Source of the DNA: a virus
Strand: one strand, 5' to 3'
Virus record (IMG/VR): IMGVR_UViG_3300001097_000018
Span: 1-39,333 of that record
DNA: 39,333 nucleotides
Positions 13,428 through 24,200 of the stretch are shown here, one piece after another. The position numbers and the translations under genes are program-made. Below the pieces are notes generated by a model, which worked only from the letters and a program-made list of their open reading frames with translations, ran no database searches and had not been told where the DNA came from. Positions within the stretch are counted from its first letter, which is position 1. The number at the start of each line of letters is the position of its first letter.

Positions 13428-15662
13428 ATGCTTCAGAAAATTCAGCTACGCCCGGGCGTAAATCGCGAAGGAACTAACCTATCCAATGAGGGCGGTTGGT
13501 TCGAGGGCGACAAAATTCGGTTTCGTTCTGGCTTTCCTGAGAAGATCGGTGGATGGGCTGCGGTTTCGTATGCTAGGTTTCTGGGTGTAGCTCGCTCTTT
13601 GTGGAACTGGGTAACACTCAAAAACTACAATCTACTGGGTATAGGTACTAGCTTAAAGTTCTATATTGAGAATGGTGGTGTTTACTACGACATTACGCCT
13701 ATCCGTAGGATAAACGGTAATACGCCTTCTGCTGGCCCCCCTATAGTTACGGCTTCTACTATTGTTCTTACTGCTAGTGGTACGGTACTAACTGTGTCGG
13801 ATAGCGCTGCAGAGAGTTTGCAGGTTAATGACTTTGTTACCCTAGCAGGAGCAGGGACTATTGGTGGGGTAAATGTAAACCGCGAGTATCAAATTGATTC
13901 TGTAATTTCTAGTACGTCATATACCGTCACATTAACTATAGCTACAACCGGAAGCAACGCTGCATCCACGATAACCCTTGCATACCAGATCAGCACTGGT
14001 AGTCCTATCTATTCAATAGGTACTGGTTGGGGTAGCGATTCTTGGCCGTTGTATACGGAATTATCTCTAACAAACCCCTTCACAGCAACAGGTACAGGTA
14101 TTTCCGTTCTCACAGTTACAACGCCAAGCGCACATAATTTAACTACCGGTGACTACGTTAGCTTTGCCGGTACGGTAGGTGTTGGTGGGATTTCTTCTGC
14201 TACTGTTTGTGGCATTAATAGCGACGTACTAGAAAAAACTTTTCAGGTTACGGTTACTGGGGCTACTACGTTTACTATTTCAACGGTTATTGGCACGCTT
14301 ACGTACTTAACTTCTTCTACAGCAGCTAGCGGTGGTACAGTAACTATGGATATACCGAACCCCCTACCGACTACAGTAGATAACGTACGGGGTTGGAGTT
14401 CAGGATTCAGTACAGGTTTTGGTCTTCAGTTACGTTTGTGGAGCCAAACAAACTTTGGTGAGCAGCTTCTATTCAACCCTCGTGGCAGTGCACTTTATAA
14501 CTGGAACCCGGGTTCTGGAGCTACCCCTGCGTATGGTACTCGTGGGGTAGTTGTTTCAGGCAATGATGTACCTGCGATAATTAATCAGGTTATGGTGTCT
14601 GACGCAGCGCGGATTGTTATTTGTTTTGGGTGTAACGACTACGGTGCATACGGTACAACAGGCTTAGACCCACTGCTAATTCGCTGGTCAGCACAAGAAA
14701 GTTTTGCCGACTGGACGCCTGACGCTACTAACCAAGCAGGTAGTTACCGGTTGAGTCGCGGTTCTTACATTAATAGTGCGCTACAAACCCGCCAAGAGAT
14801 ACTAATCTGGACCGATGCGGCTGTGTACTCGATGCAGTATTTAGGCCCCCCGTTTGTTTATGGCTTTAACATATTGGTAGATAACGTATCCATCATTAGC
14901 CCTAACGCTATGGCAACGGCGTCGGGGGTTACTTACTGGATGGGGGTAGATAAATTCTATACATACTCTGGTCGTGTCGAAACGCTACCTTGCTCGGTAA
15001 GAACCTATATTTTTAACGATATTGACCCTGACCAGAACTTCCAAGTAGTTTCTGGCACGAACGAAGGCTTTAGCGAAGTATGGTGGTTCTATTGCTCTAC
15101 AAACTCCATAGTGCCAGATAAGTACGTTATTTTTAATTATCTTGACCGAGTTTGGTACTATGGTAGCTTAACGCGTACAGCATGGCTAGATAGCCCATTA
15201 CGTCAATTCCCGCAGGCTGCTACTTCCGGTAACCTTATAGTAGACCATGAGTTCGGTGTAGATGACGGCGAAACTAACCCCCCATCTCCTATTCATTCTT
15301 ACATACAGTCATCAGACTTTGACATCGGTGATGGTTATAACTACGGCTTTGTATGGCAGATGATCCCAGACATTACGTTTGATGGTTCTGATACTCAATC
15401 AGGCTTCCCAACGGTTAACTTTACGGTTCGCCCACGCCAGAATCCCGGTGCAAACTATAACCTCGGAGGTAGTCCAGTAGTTCAGTCGGCGCAGTCTTAT
15501 GCAGGGCAAAGCACTTACAACGTGCAGCAGTTTACTGAGATTGTGTATACCCGGGTTCGTGGTCGCCAGATGGCGCTTAAAGTGGAATCTAGTGCACTTG
15601 GTACGCAGTGGCAGCTAGGTACACCCCGAATAAATGTACGTCCTGACGGTAGGAAAGGATAA
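13428..15662 (+). CDS. Tail nozzle / tail tubular protein B-like
   Basis: ATG 13428 is chosen because AAGGG (13418-13422) precedes it; the open frame extends upstream to 13338 without support. The 744-residue product begins LQKIQLRPGVNREGTNLSNE then GGWFEGDKIRFRSG. I recognise this start from nozzle-like proteins in podophage tail modules (equivalents of T7 gp12/P22 gp10). The rest is beta-rich, with a middle insertion of Thr/Ser/Val strands (about residues 95-300) and later WxxQESFADWTP and YSGRVETLPC segments typical of such propeller-like nozzles. It is the largest tail component seen before the ejection proteins. Confidence 0.6.
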   Translation: MLQKIQLRPGVNREGTNLSNEGGWFEGDKIRFRSGFPEKIGGWAAVSYARFLGVARSLWNWVTLKNYNLLGIGTSLKFYIENGGVYYDITPIRRINGNTPSAGPPIVTASTIVLTASGTVLTVSDSAAESLQVNDFVTLAGAGTIGGVNVNREYQIDSVISSTSYTVTLTIATTGSNAASTITLAYQISTGSPIYSIGTGWGSDSWPLYTELSLTNPFTATGTGISVLTVTTPSAHNLTTGDYVSFAGTVGVGGISSATVCGINSDVLEKTFQVTVTGATTFTISTVIGTLTYLTSSTAASGGTVTMDIPNPLPTTVDNVRGWSSGFSTGFGLQLRLWSQTNFGEQLLFNPRGSALYNWNPGSGATPAYGTRGVVVSGNDVPAIINQVMVSDAARIVICFGCNDYGAYGTTGLDPLLIRWSAQESFADWTPDATNQAGSYRLSRGSYINSALQTRQEILIWTDAAVYSMQYLGPPFVYGFNILVDNVSIISPNAMATASGVTYWMGVDKFYTYSGRVETLPCSVRTYIFNDIDPDQNFQVVSGTNEGFSEVWWFYCSTNSIVPDKYVIFNYLDRVWYYGSLTRTAWLDSPLRQFPQAATSGNLIVDHEFGVDDGETNPPSPIHSYIQSSDFDIGDGYNYGFVWQMIPDITFDGSDTQSGFPTVNFTVRPRQNPGANYNLGGSPVVQSAQSYAGQSTYNVQQFTEIVYTRVRGRQMALKVESSALGTQWQLGTPRINVRPDGRKG

Positions 15663-15970
15663 TGCAAAATAAATTCTATACGCGGGTTAAGGCCCCGGCC
15701 CTACCATTTGCTCCTGTGCACTATGACAGGCAGTATCAAGACCAGACAAACACGGCGTTACGGTTGTACTTTACCCAAGTTGACTTCTTTATCTCCCAGT
15801 TCTCTCAACTATTTGAGGTGGCTAATCTTCCCAGTGCAGTTGTGGTAGGCGCTGGGGGTCGGGCGTTCGTAAGGGATTCTTCTGTGACAGCCTTTAGAAG
15901 CATTGTTACTGGGGGTGGGTCTACTAATATACCTGTGTACTCGGATGGTACTAACTGGCGAGTGGGGTAA
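15662..15970 (+). CDS. Small virion protein downstream of nozzle
   Basis: A TAATG overlap couples it to the nozzle gene. The 102-residue product has a helical N-terminal half (YQDQTNTALRLYFTQVDFFI) and ends in VGAGGRAFVRDSSVTAF, then IPVYSDGTNWRVG. This 'G.RAFV.Ds....f....V..GG....PVYSDGTNWRI' ending is a familiar phage tail-associated pattern. It may be the tip or plug of the nozzle (inference). Confidence 0.7.
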   Translation: MQNKFYTRVKAPALPFAPVHYDRQYQDQTNTALRLYFTQVDFFISQFSQLFEVANLPSAVVVGAGGRAFVRDSSVTAFRSIVTGGGSTNIPVYSDGTNWRVG

Positions 15971-16013
15971 ATAAAATGGTAAACTTTGACAAATATCTAA
16001 GGACGAGGTATCT

Positions 16014-17831
16014 ATGAGCCTTCATGAACTAGCACACAGCGTGCAAAAAGCTGGCCGGGGCGAAGATACTGTCCTTATTCACATGACCCCAAAAGAAGTT
16101 AACGGCCTGCAATCGCTGGCTATGGCTCATGGCGGCTCTCTTACTATCAATCCAGAAACGGGCCTGCCTGAAGCGGGGTTTTTAAAATCGTTACTACCAA
16201 CGCTGATTGGGGTGGGTTTGACCGTTGCTTCTGGCGGGGCGCTATCACCCCTTATGGCTGCTGCAATTACCGGTGCAGGTTATGGTCTTGCTACAGGTAG
16301 TTTGGAAAAGGGTTTGATGGCTGGTCTTGGCGCGTACGGGGGTGCAGGTTTAGGTGCTGGGTTATCTAGTGTGGGTGCTGGGGCAGCGGGGGCGGGGGCG
16401 GGGGCGGGGGCAGCTAATGCGATTACAGGTACTGCGCCAAATCTTGGTGGGAGTTTAATGGCAGGCGCTACAGGCACTACGTCAGTAGCGCCCTCGGTGC
16501 TAGGTTCTGGTTTTTACAATACTGCGCCGAGTCTCGTTCCAACGCAACTAACCGCTGCTAAACAAATAATACCCATGAGTTCTAACTTTGGAAATATGGG
16601 CGCTGGATTAAAAACGCTTAACAGCACTGCAGGCTTTTCAAATCTTTATGACGCATTACCTAAGTACACGATACCTGCACTAGCCGGAACTGCTTTGGCA
16701 GGTATGCAAAAAGACTACAAACCACCAAAACAAAATTTAGGAATGATCCGTCCGTATGAGTTTAACCGCACTCAAAACCAAGAAGCCTACGACCAAGGTA
16801 ATCCAATTTATGCTGAAGATCCCGGCAGTTCACGGGAGCGTAACTACTTTACTGACCAGTACACAGCACTTACCCCATATGAAGCACCCGGGCCTGAGTA
16901 CAAAAACGCTGCGGGTGGTGGGTTAATGGGGTTGAATGCCTTTAACGTTGGTGGCCCTGTAGAAGAGATGTCAGCTATGAACGCTCTCAGTGGTAACCCG
17001 ATGTACCCCCAATCGCAACTGCAAACGCCTGCGTACAGCAACCCAATGATACAAAACCCTGTTGCGTCTAACGTAATTAATGGTGGTATTGATACACCTG
17101 TAGACGCGTTTAGTGGTGAGCAACGTATGGCCGAGGGGGGTAAAACTACGGGGGAGTATAAGTACGATTATAACCCACAGACCCAGCAGTTCACGCAGTT
17201 GAGTGCGCCTATATCAGTAGTTAAAGATAAACGGCGTAGTCTTTCTGGGCCTTTCTCCGCAGCGTTCCAGTTGGCACAGCACTCAGAAGCATCAAAACAA
17301 ACACAGCAAGCACAGCAAGCACAGCAAGCACAGCAAGCACAGCAACCTAAAGTAACCGGCGGTCTTGCTCAAGCTCCACAGATGCAGCAGCAGCAACAAT
17401 CGCCATACCAAATGCAACAAACAGCGCCGCTACCCGAATATCAAACGCCTGAACAGCAGCTAGGGATGGGTAACTTTTATAAGGATCTAAACGCACAAAT
17501 GGCAGGTATGCAGTTTGCTGACGGTGGCATGGCTGGTGGGGGATACAATCTTGGTGGTTACTCGGATGGTGGACGTTTACTAAGGGGGCCCGGCGATGGC
17601 GTTTCTGATTCTATTCCTGCTTCTATCGGTGGCCGGCAGCCTGCTCGTTTGGCTGATGGTGAGTTTGTGGTGCCAGCGCGTATCGTATCTGAAATCGGTA
17701 ATGGCTCTACTGAAGCGGGGGCGCGAAAGCTTTACGCTATGATGGATCGTGTGCAGAAAGCCCGTAAGAAGACCGTCGGTAAAAACCAAGTAGCCGCTAA
17801 TACACGTACTGAAAAACTGTTACCTGCATGA
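16014..17831 (+). CDS. Virion-associated protein with Gly/Ala membrane-active segment
   Basis: The 605-residue protein starts SLHELAHSVQKAGRGEDTVL and contains MTPKEVNGLQSLAMAHGG, followed by a long Gly/Ala/Leu-rich region (about residues 58-160, GFLKSLLPTLIGVGL, GAGAGAGAA) with membrane-insertion potential. A Gln-rich middle (QAQQ repeats, about 425-480) and a C-terminal ADGEFVVPARIVSEIGNGSTEAG...LYAMMDRVQKARKK motif follow. I recognise both ends from large virion proteins preceding internal-virion genes in aquatic podophages. It probably travels in the virion and acts in DNA ejection (inference). Confidence 0.65.
   Translation: MSLHELAHSVQKAGRGEDTVLIHMTPKEVNGLQSLAMAHGGSLTINPETGLPEAGFLKSLLPTLIGVGLTVASGGALSPLMAAAITGAGYGLATGSLEKGLMAGLGAYGGAGLGAGLSSVGAGAAGAGAGAGAANAITGTAPNLGGSLMAGATGTTSVAPSVLGSGFYNTAPSLVPTQLTAAKQIIPMSSNFGNMGAGLKTLNSTAGFSNLYDALPKYTIPALAGTALAGMQKDYKPPKQNLGMIRPYEFNRTQNQEAYDQGNPIYAEDPGSSRERNYFTDQYTALTPYEAPGPEYKNAAGGGLMGLNAFNVGGPVEEMSAMNALSGNPMYPQSQLQTPAYSNPMIQNPVASNVINGGIDTPVDAFSGEQRMAEGGKTTGEYKYDYNPQTQQFTQLSAPISVVKDKRRSLSGPFSAAFQLAQHSEASKQTQQAQQAQQAQQAQQPKVTGGLAQAPQMQQQQQSPYQMQQTAPLPEYQTPEQQLGMGNFYKDLNAQMAGMQFADGGMAGGGYNLGGYSDGGRLLRGPGDGVSDSIPASIGGRQPARLADGEFVVPARIVSEIGNGSTEAGARKLYAMMDRVQKARKKTVGKNQVAANTRTEKLLPA
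16387..16410 (+). repeat. Four 6-bp CGGGGG repeats, G-quadruplex motif
   Basis: Four uninterrupted CGGGGG units give four runs of five G separated by single C on the coding strand. This fits the standard intramolecular G-quadruplex pattern with one-base loops. It encodes an Ala-Gly run in the virion-associated protein. Confidence 0.9.
17303..17346 (+). repeat. 9-bp tandem repeats encoding QAQ
   Basis: Four perfect ACAGCAAGC units (17303-17338) and a partial fifth encode a QAQQAQQAQ tract in a Gln-rich, probably disordered linker. It is a simple-sequence region prone to in-frame length change. Confidence 0.9.
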
Positions 17832-18262
17832 TTACTGTATCCGCAGTACCTACAGAATACTTAGCGGATTGTTGGCCGCACATAGAAAAGTACATGGAGG
17901 GGGCTGCGGAATACACCTATGGCCGGTATACGGCTAGTAACATTTATGATCGTGTAGCAGAAGATGGGTATCAGTTATGGGTTGCTTTTGATGAGGTCAA
18001 TAAGATCAAAGGGGCTGTAGTAACTAACGTTATTACCTACCCGCAGCGTAAACTGCTATCTATGACGTACTGCGGTGGAGATGATCTGGCGGAGTGGAAA
18101 GACCCTATGCTGGATTTGCTACGTAAATACGCTGCTGAAGCAGGATGCGATGGTATTGAAGCTGTTGCCCGTAAAGGCTGGGCAAAGATTTTTAAAGATG
18201 ACGGATATAAAGATCGTTGGGTGACGTTTGAGTTGCCCTTAAAAGGAGTAGATCATGGGTAA
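17828..18262 (+). CDS. GNAT-like acetyltransferase fold protein (T7 gp13-like)
   Basis: The 144-residue product shows a GNAT-like order of elements: DCWPHIEKYMEGAAEYTYGRYT, then QLWVAFDEVNKIKGAVVTNVITYP (paired strands), LSMTYCGGDDL, LRKYAAEAGCDGIEAVARKGW and FKDDGYKDRWVTFELPL. Proteins of this type lie in podophage internal-virion modules and are comparable to T7 gp13. The canonical acetyl-CoA loop (Q/RxxGxG/A) is not evident, so catalysis is uncertain. It overlaps both neighbours by a few bases, consistent with one virion operon. Confidence 0.7.
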   Translation: MITVSAVPTEYLADCWPHIEKYMEGAAEYTYGRYTASNIYDRVAEDGYQLWVAFDEVNKIKGAVVTNVITYPQRKLLSMTYCGGDDLAEWKDPMLDLLRKYAAEAGCDGIEAVARKGWAKIFKDDGYKDRWVTFELPLKGVDHG

Positions 18263-19211
18263 AGACGCACCTAAAGAAACGCCGACTAGTCAGAACGTAA
18301 CGCAGACCTCGATTCCCGAGTACGCAAGGCCGTATGTCGAGCGCATGATGGGTAAAGCAGAGGCCGTATCTAACCAGCCATATCAGTCTTATGGTGGTGA
18401 GCGTATTGCGGGGTTCGCCCCCATGCAGCAGCAAGCGTTTCAAGGAGTGCAAAACTTACAGCCAGCACAGCAGTTAGGTAGTGCTACACAGATGGCCGGT
18501 ATAGCGGGTCTGGGCAGTATGCGGGTGGGACAGAACTATCAAAACATGGCGACAGACCCCGGCTCTATGCAGGCGTACATGTCGCCGTATATGCAGAACG
18601 CACTTGCACCTCAGTTAGATGAACAGCGCCGTCAAGCAATGATTACGCGTAGCAACATCGGTGGTCAGGCGGCGCAACAAGGTGCGTTTGGCGGTGCTCG
18701 CCACGGTATTGAAGAGTCTAAAAACGCAGAAGCCCTTGCGCGACTGCAAGATCAGACTTACGGCGCAGGTATGCAGAATGCCTTCCAGAATGCGCAGCAA
18801 GCACAGCAGTTTGGGTCTACGCTGGGGCTACAGGGTTTAGGTCAGGGACTACAGGCAGCAAATACACTTGGGCAACTAGGCAATACGCAGTTCGGTCAGC
18901 AGAAAGACATTATCAACGCGCAGTCTACGGCTGGCTCTCAACAACAAACCCTAGAACAACAACGCTTACAACAACAGTACCAAGACTTCCTTACACAACG
19001 CGGCTATCCACAACAGCAGTTGTCCTATATGTCGGACATGTTGCGTGGCTTACCTCTTTCACAAAGTACGCAGTCTATGTATCAAGCGCCGCCTTCTGCT
19101 CTTGGGCAAATGGCAGGTCTTGCGGGAACTATGTATGGAGCGTCTAAGGTGTTTGGTGCTGCTAACGGTGGTCTGGCAGGGATAGCAGCTAATCAATTGA
19201 TGCAGGGGTAA
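18255..19211 (+). CDS. Internal virion / ejection protein (gp14-like position)
   Basis: This 318-residue Gln/Ala/Met-rich protein has SIPEYARPYVERMMGKAEAV near the N-terminus, then MQAYMSPYMQNALAPQLDEQRR and RSNIGGQAAQQGAFGGARHG. Long Gln-rich helices follow. The C-terminal end is Gly/Ala-rich and hydrophobic (LGQMAGLAGTMYGASKVFGAANGGLAG), compatible with membrane interaction. Its place after the gp13-like gene and before two larger proteins parallels T7 gp14-gp15-gp16. I recognise the type from other phages but not a numbered family. Confidence 0.65.
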   Translation: MGKDAPKETPTSQNVTQTSIPEYARPYVERMMGKAEAVSNQPYQSYGGERIAGFAPMQQQAFQGVQNLQPAQQLGSATQMAGIAGLGSMRVGQNYQNMATDPGSMQAYMSPYMQNALAPQLDEQRRQAMITRSNIGGQAAQQGAFGGARHGIEESKNAEALARLQDQTYGAGMQNAFQNAQQAQQFGSTLGLQGLGQGLQAANTLGQLGNTQFGQQKDIINAQSTAGSQQQTLEQQRLQQQYQDFLTQRGYPQQQLSYMSDMLRGLPLSQSTQSMYQAPPSALGQMAGLAGTMYGASKVFGAANGGLAGIAANQLMQG

Positions 19212-19213
19212 TC

Positions 19214-21211
19214 ATGCTACAACAAATCGAAGAGATCCAAGGGTTAGCCACCAAGTACTCCAAAGCGGAACTTGGGCGTATGGTGCAGATGGGGTTGTTA
19301 GAACCCCAGAAAGCCATGATGGCTGGCATGATGATCCAACGGATCTCTCAGCAGAACGCTCAACCACCACAGACTACTGTAGCCCAAGATGTATTAGGGT
19401 TACCTGCTGTTACGTCCCCAGAACAAGCACAGCAACAACCGCAGCAGCCTCAAGCTCAACAAGGCGGCGTTGCCGCACTCCCACAGCAACAAGCACAACC
19501 ACAACCGCAAGGAACTGGCATCGAGGGCCTTCCCGCTGGGGACGTTGGTAGCTACGCTGGTGGTGGGATTGTTTCGTTCGATGACGGTGGTGAAGTGCCG
19601 GGATATGCGGGTGATCCCAAAAACGGTAGCCTAGTAACAGGCCCTAATGACCCAAAGTTTCAAGTAGATCCTGCGGTTCAAAGAGCACGGGATTCTGACC
19701 GGATGCAGATACTCCAATTTGAGTACAAGGACGCACTGCGTAGAGAAGCAGAGGGGGATCCGCGTGCTGCGCAGGACGTTTTAACGTTGGCACGGGAGAT
19801 TGAGCGGGAGCGAAAAAGATTAGGTATTGCGCCAGTAAACCCAGAAAAAGGTGCAGCGATAACGGCACTACCGCCGCCAGTAAAGAAGGAAGCAGTAGTG
19901 CCGGTAAAGAAGAAAGCACCGCCGCCAGCTAACGGTGTTGAGACGGCTTTAGATCAACGTCAACGTCAAATGGAGCAAGACCAGATCGACATGCTGACCC
20001 CTGTGTCTGCAGTCGGTGACGTTATGCAAGCCCCCCTTATGGGCGCTGGTGTTGCAACAGCGAACACGCTTACTGGAGTGCAGAACTTATTTGGACGTTT
20101 AGGCAACGCCATCACGGGCGACCCCGAGAGGACTACGGACAATAAGTACATGGATTACGATTGGACCCCGTTCACCGACAAGCTGCGCAAACGACAGGAG
20201 GAGCTTAATAAACGCAATGCGCCAAAGACCCCCGTGGCTGGCAAAGGCACTGCGACTAAGCCTCCGGTAGAAACTGCTGCTAATCCTCCCGGAGCCCTTC
20301 CTGCAAATAAGGCAGCAAACACAACGGTAGCCACAACGGTAGCCACAGAACTACCTCCTATTGCCCGTCCTGAGGTTAAAGCTACTTCGTATGAAGACTA
20401 TGTAAGGCAAACTACTCCAACCGTTGGAAAACTTACTGCAGCCCCAGTAGAGGATCTGGCTACGTTAGCCGCAAAGCGTAAGGAAGCATACGCAGCGGAA
20501 GGGTACGACCCAGAGATGTACAACAAGCGGATTATGGATCTGGAAAATAAACGAGATGCTGCTGGTGGGGGTAAAGAAAAAGATCGTGCAATGGGCGCGG
20601 CAATCATGACCGCTGGTTTAAAATTGATGGGTGCACGTAGGGGCCAAGAATTCCAAGCTTTGAGCGAAGGTGCGCAAGAAGGGTTGAAAGGGTATCAAGC
20701 CGCAGTTAAAGATATGAAAACCCTGCAAGATAAATACGACGAGCGTATGGATGCTTACCGTCTGGCGGATATGCAAGCACGTAAAACCGGGGTAGATAGT
20801 GACATGGCGCGTCGGGATAAACATCTTGAAGCTGCTCGTACGGTAGAAACAGATTTATTTAAAGCTACAAATGCGGCAAATACGATTGCAGTACAAGCAG
20901 CCACGCAGTTAACTAATGCAGATAAACAACTGTTTGCTAGCACATATAGTACGAATGTTACCGCACAGACCCACCGCGACTCTACGGCAGCGTTGAAAGC
21001 ACAAGGGCTACAAGATTCCCAGATTAAAAACATCATGGATAATGCTACAGAAATATACAAAGGTATGTTGCTTACAAACCCTAATGCCAACTTCAATGAA
21101 GCGGTAAGAAAAGCGTTTGCAGCGTACCGCACGGTTATCTCAGGTATAGCAGGGGGTACAGGAAATAATAACACTCCTACCGCCCCAATTAGTGATTTTT
21201 TAAAGAAATAA
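19214..21211 (+). CDS. Internal virion protein (gp15-like position)
   Basis: The product is 665 residues. The N-terminal helical part (about 1-45, MGLLEPQKAMMAGMMIQRI) is followed by a Gln/Pro-rich stretch, then YAGGGIVSFDDGGEVPGYAG (near residues 114-133). A Lys/Pro/Ala-rich linker comes next, then a helical C-terminal half with repeated charged segments (KEKDRAMGAAIMTAGLKLMGA; TLQDKYDERMDAYRLADM). The order fits an ejected internal-core protein. No enzyme motif is recognised; assignment relies on context and the GGGIVSF motif. Confidence 0.6.
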   Translation: MLQQIEEIQGLATKYSKAELGRMVQMGLLEPQKAMMAGMMIQRISQQNAQPPQTTVAQDVLGLPAVTSPEQAQQQPQQPQAQQGGVAALPQQQAQPQPQGTGIEGLPAGDVGSYAGGGIVSFDDGGEVPGYAGDPKNGSLVTGPNDPKFQVDPAVQRARDSDRMQILQFEYKDALRREAEGDPRAAQDVLTLAREIERERKRLGIAPVNPEKGAAITALPPPVKKEAVVPVKKKAPPPANGVETALDQRQRQMEQDQIDMLTPVSAVGDVMQAPLMGAGVATANTLTGVQNLFGRLGNAITGDPERTTDNKYMDYDWTPFTDKLRKRQEELNKRNAPKTPVAGKGTATKPPVETAANPPGALPANKAANTTVATTVATELPPIARPEVKATSYEDYVRQTTPTVGKLTAAPVEDLATLAAKRKEAYAAEGYDPEMYNKRIMDLENKRDAAGGGKEKDRAMGAAIMTAGLKLMGARRGQEFQALSEGAQEGLKGYQAAVKDMKTLQDKYDERMDAYRLADMQARKTGVDSDMARRDKHLEAARTVETDLFKATNAANTIAVQAATQLTNADKQLFASTYSTNVTAQTHRDSTAALKAQGLQDSQIKNIMDNATEIYKGMLLTNPNANFNEAVRKAFAAYRTVISGIAGGTGNNNTPTAPISDFLKK

Positions 21212-21213
21212 CT

Positions 21214-24200
21214 ATGACATTTGATTTAGAAGGTGCGCTGAACGCGGGATACTCTGTGACTGATATCGCCAACTTTTTGGCGAAGGAAAAAGGATTTGAT
21301 GTTGCAGGCGCACGAACAGCGGGATATTCCGATGATGACATTGTGCAGGAACTTACAAAAGTAACTCCTAAACCAAAAACAGGGTTTGTAGCTGGGGTTA
21401 AATCCGGTTACGAGTCTTTAAAGGGGAATGTTGGGGCTATTGGTGCGGCAATGGGGGTCAGTGGAGCGGAAGAGTATTCTAGGGAACAGCAAGAAAAAGC
21501 TGCTAAAGAAGCGCAGCTTCCAGAGTTTACTGACTCCCCGTTTGAATACGCTAAGACCTTACTGGGGCAATCAATTCCTTATATGGCGGCTCCAATAGCC
21601 GCAGCGTATGCTACCCCTGCAGTTACGTTAGGTACGGTTGCTGGAGTTACTTTGACCGGGGCTACTTTAACGGCAACTGCCGTGGGGGGAATACAAGCTT
21701 TTGGTTCTAATTTATCCCGTCAATTAGCAGAAGGTAAGACAGCTAAAGATCTTGATATTGCTAGTGCCGCATCTGCTGCTCCTTTGCAGGCTGCTTTAGA
21801 TACTATTGGCTTTCGGTTTATTCCGGGGCTTCGTCGTGTCTTTGGTGAAGCAGGGGTAAAACTTAGTGACGCCCAATTAAGAGAAGTTATGAAGGCCCGC
21901 ATGACAGAAACACTTGCGGAGAAAATTCTTGGGTATGGAACAAAAACAGTGCAGGTTGCTGGAGTAGAAGGGTTTACGGAAGCTGGGCAAGCAGTGCTTG
22001 AACGCGCTCAGGCAGGTTTAAATATTACCGATCCAGAAGCCCGCAAAGAATACTTTGACAACTTCCTTGGTGGGGCGGTACTAGGGGGTACGATCTCGGT
22101 TCCCGGGCGAGCTGTAGAACGTGGGGGACAGCAATCACAGTTTGCACAGCTTCAAAAACAAGATGCAGAAATGCAACAACAGAACACAGAAACAGCACGT
22201 AAAACAGAAGCATATAAACAGCAGGCAGGAACACAACTCCCTCTTGGGCAAGCCCCAGAATTAGGCGAAGGTTACGACGGGTATAGGATGCCACCAGAGC
22301 CGTACCGTGCAGCGGAGGAAACAGAAGGGGCTCGTCAAAATAAGCTGTTTCAAATTACAGAGTTACGCGACCAGCATGATGTACTAATGCGGGAATTGGA
22401 CAGACTTAAGCAGCAATACGAATCTCCGAACGCAACGCTAGAGCAAAAGCAAGAAATACTAGATACCGCAGAGGCGTATAACACTGCTCGTACCGATATT
22501 ACGCAGCAAATTAAACAGCTATCCAAAGGGGTAAAGGGTACTGAACGTGCTGGTGCAGCGCCAGAGCCGGAGCAAAGAGGGTTAGATTTTGAAGCGCCTG
22601 AAATGCTGCGGCAGCAAACTGGCGAGGGGGTAGTTCTTGGGGAAGAACCTGCTGCACCTGCTGGGCTTACGCCTGAACAAACAGAGCTATTCCGCCAAGA
22701 ACGTATCAACGCGATACAGGCTCGTATGAATGCAGGGCAAACGGTAACGCCTGCTGATCAAGCTTTCCTTCGTATGGACGAGCGAGAGCAACGTGCACTG
22801 TTTGAAGCGCAACCAACTCCCGAACTGTTTACTCCGGAAGAGCGCCCTGAGTTTCGACTTGGCCCACAATATTTACAGCCTTCCGTTGCAGAAGTCCCTG
22901 CGGTAGAGGCACGGCCTATTACTGAAGCTGATTTTAAAACAATGGGTATCGGCATCACTAATAAAAAATTGCGCGAAGCTATCCTTGAAAAAGATCTTAC
23001 TGACCCTGTGCAGCGCGAAGAAGTTAAAGAATTATTGACAGATTTTGCAAACGATCCAAAGCGTAGTGCAAAAATAATTGATGGAGTTAATAACTTCTTG
23101 AGTAGCCCTGCGTTCATGGAGCAGGCAGCGTTTGATTTTGGTAAGCCTAAACGTACCCGTGCTAAAAAACAGGAGGTTGCTGATGTCATCCAGCCTACAG
23201 AATCTATCGAACAGCCAAGTGAGCCTAGCCCTACAGTGGCTGAGCAGCCCAGAGAACAACCCACCACAGGAATTGAAACACCTGAACCTGCTGGAGTGGA
23301 TGTTACTGGAGAACCTGTTGAACAGCCTATTGCTGGAGAAGCAATACAGCCAACTGCACTAGCAGAAGAGCAAGCACCTACTCAAGAAAAACTAGCCCCT
23401 AATCAGGCAGTGCGCCGTTTGGTTGTTGAAGGAAAAATGTCCCAAGGCGATGCACGTGCGCTTGTAGAAGATTTAACTGATGGGTATGGGCAAGTTGCTA
23501 CTGCGGACGTTACTGAGCAACTTGATAGTTTGCGTGGAAAATTTACGCCTAAAGAAAAGTACACGCCAGAGCAACGTGCGAATGCAGAAAAAGTTGCTTC
23601 AAGTTTTGGGGGGAAAGTTGTTTGGCAAGAAGGTGACAACGCATTAATCCGTGGGTATTCTCTACTAAGCGGAAACCCTGTGTATATGGCTGCTAAAGGG
23701 ACTACGCATACAAAAAATGACATTGAAAGTTTTACAGGTAATTTATTTACCCCTCAAGAACGTGCGCAATTAGTAGCGGAGAAAAAACGGCAAGAATACG
23801 CGGATACGAAAAAGCATAAAGCCGCTCCTTTTATTAACTTCGATAAAGGGCATATTCAAACATCCAAGAACACCCCTAAAGGACTTGGAGATATTGTCAC
23901 TGGCTGGTCGAAGTTACTAGGACTTAAAGCAAATGTTTATGTCACTACAATAGCGGATGCCCGGGCAGATGCGGATAAATTTACTGGCCCCCATCGTTCT
24001 ATTGGTTCTGCCGCATTAGACCCATCTGATATTGGCTCTGCACGGCGCATGAATAATGGAGACTACTATATTGCGTTTACTGCATCTACTAGCAAGACTG
24101 CAATGCTGGAAACCCTTGCGCATGAACTTGGGCATATCCACCAAAAAGAGATGTACAACAATGCAAGCCCAGAGTTAAAAACATCGATTAAAAAAGAGTT

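Noticed and set aside
15986-16013. TTGACA followed after 17 bases by TATCTA, as a possible promoter
   Set aside because: The -10 element matches the consensus poorly and overlaps the start codon of the gene it would serve, so a transcript from it could not carry a ribosome binding site.
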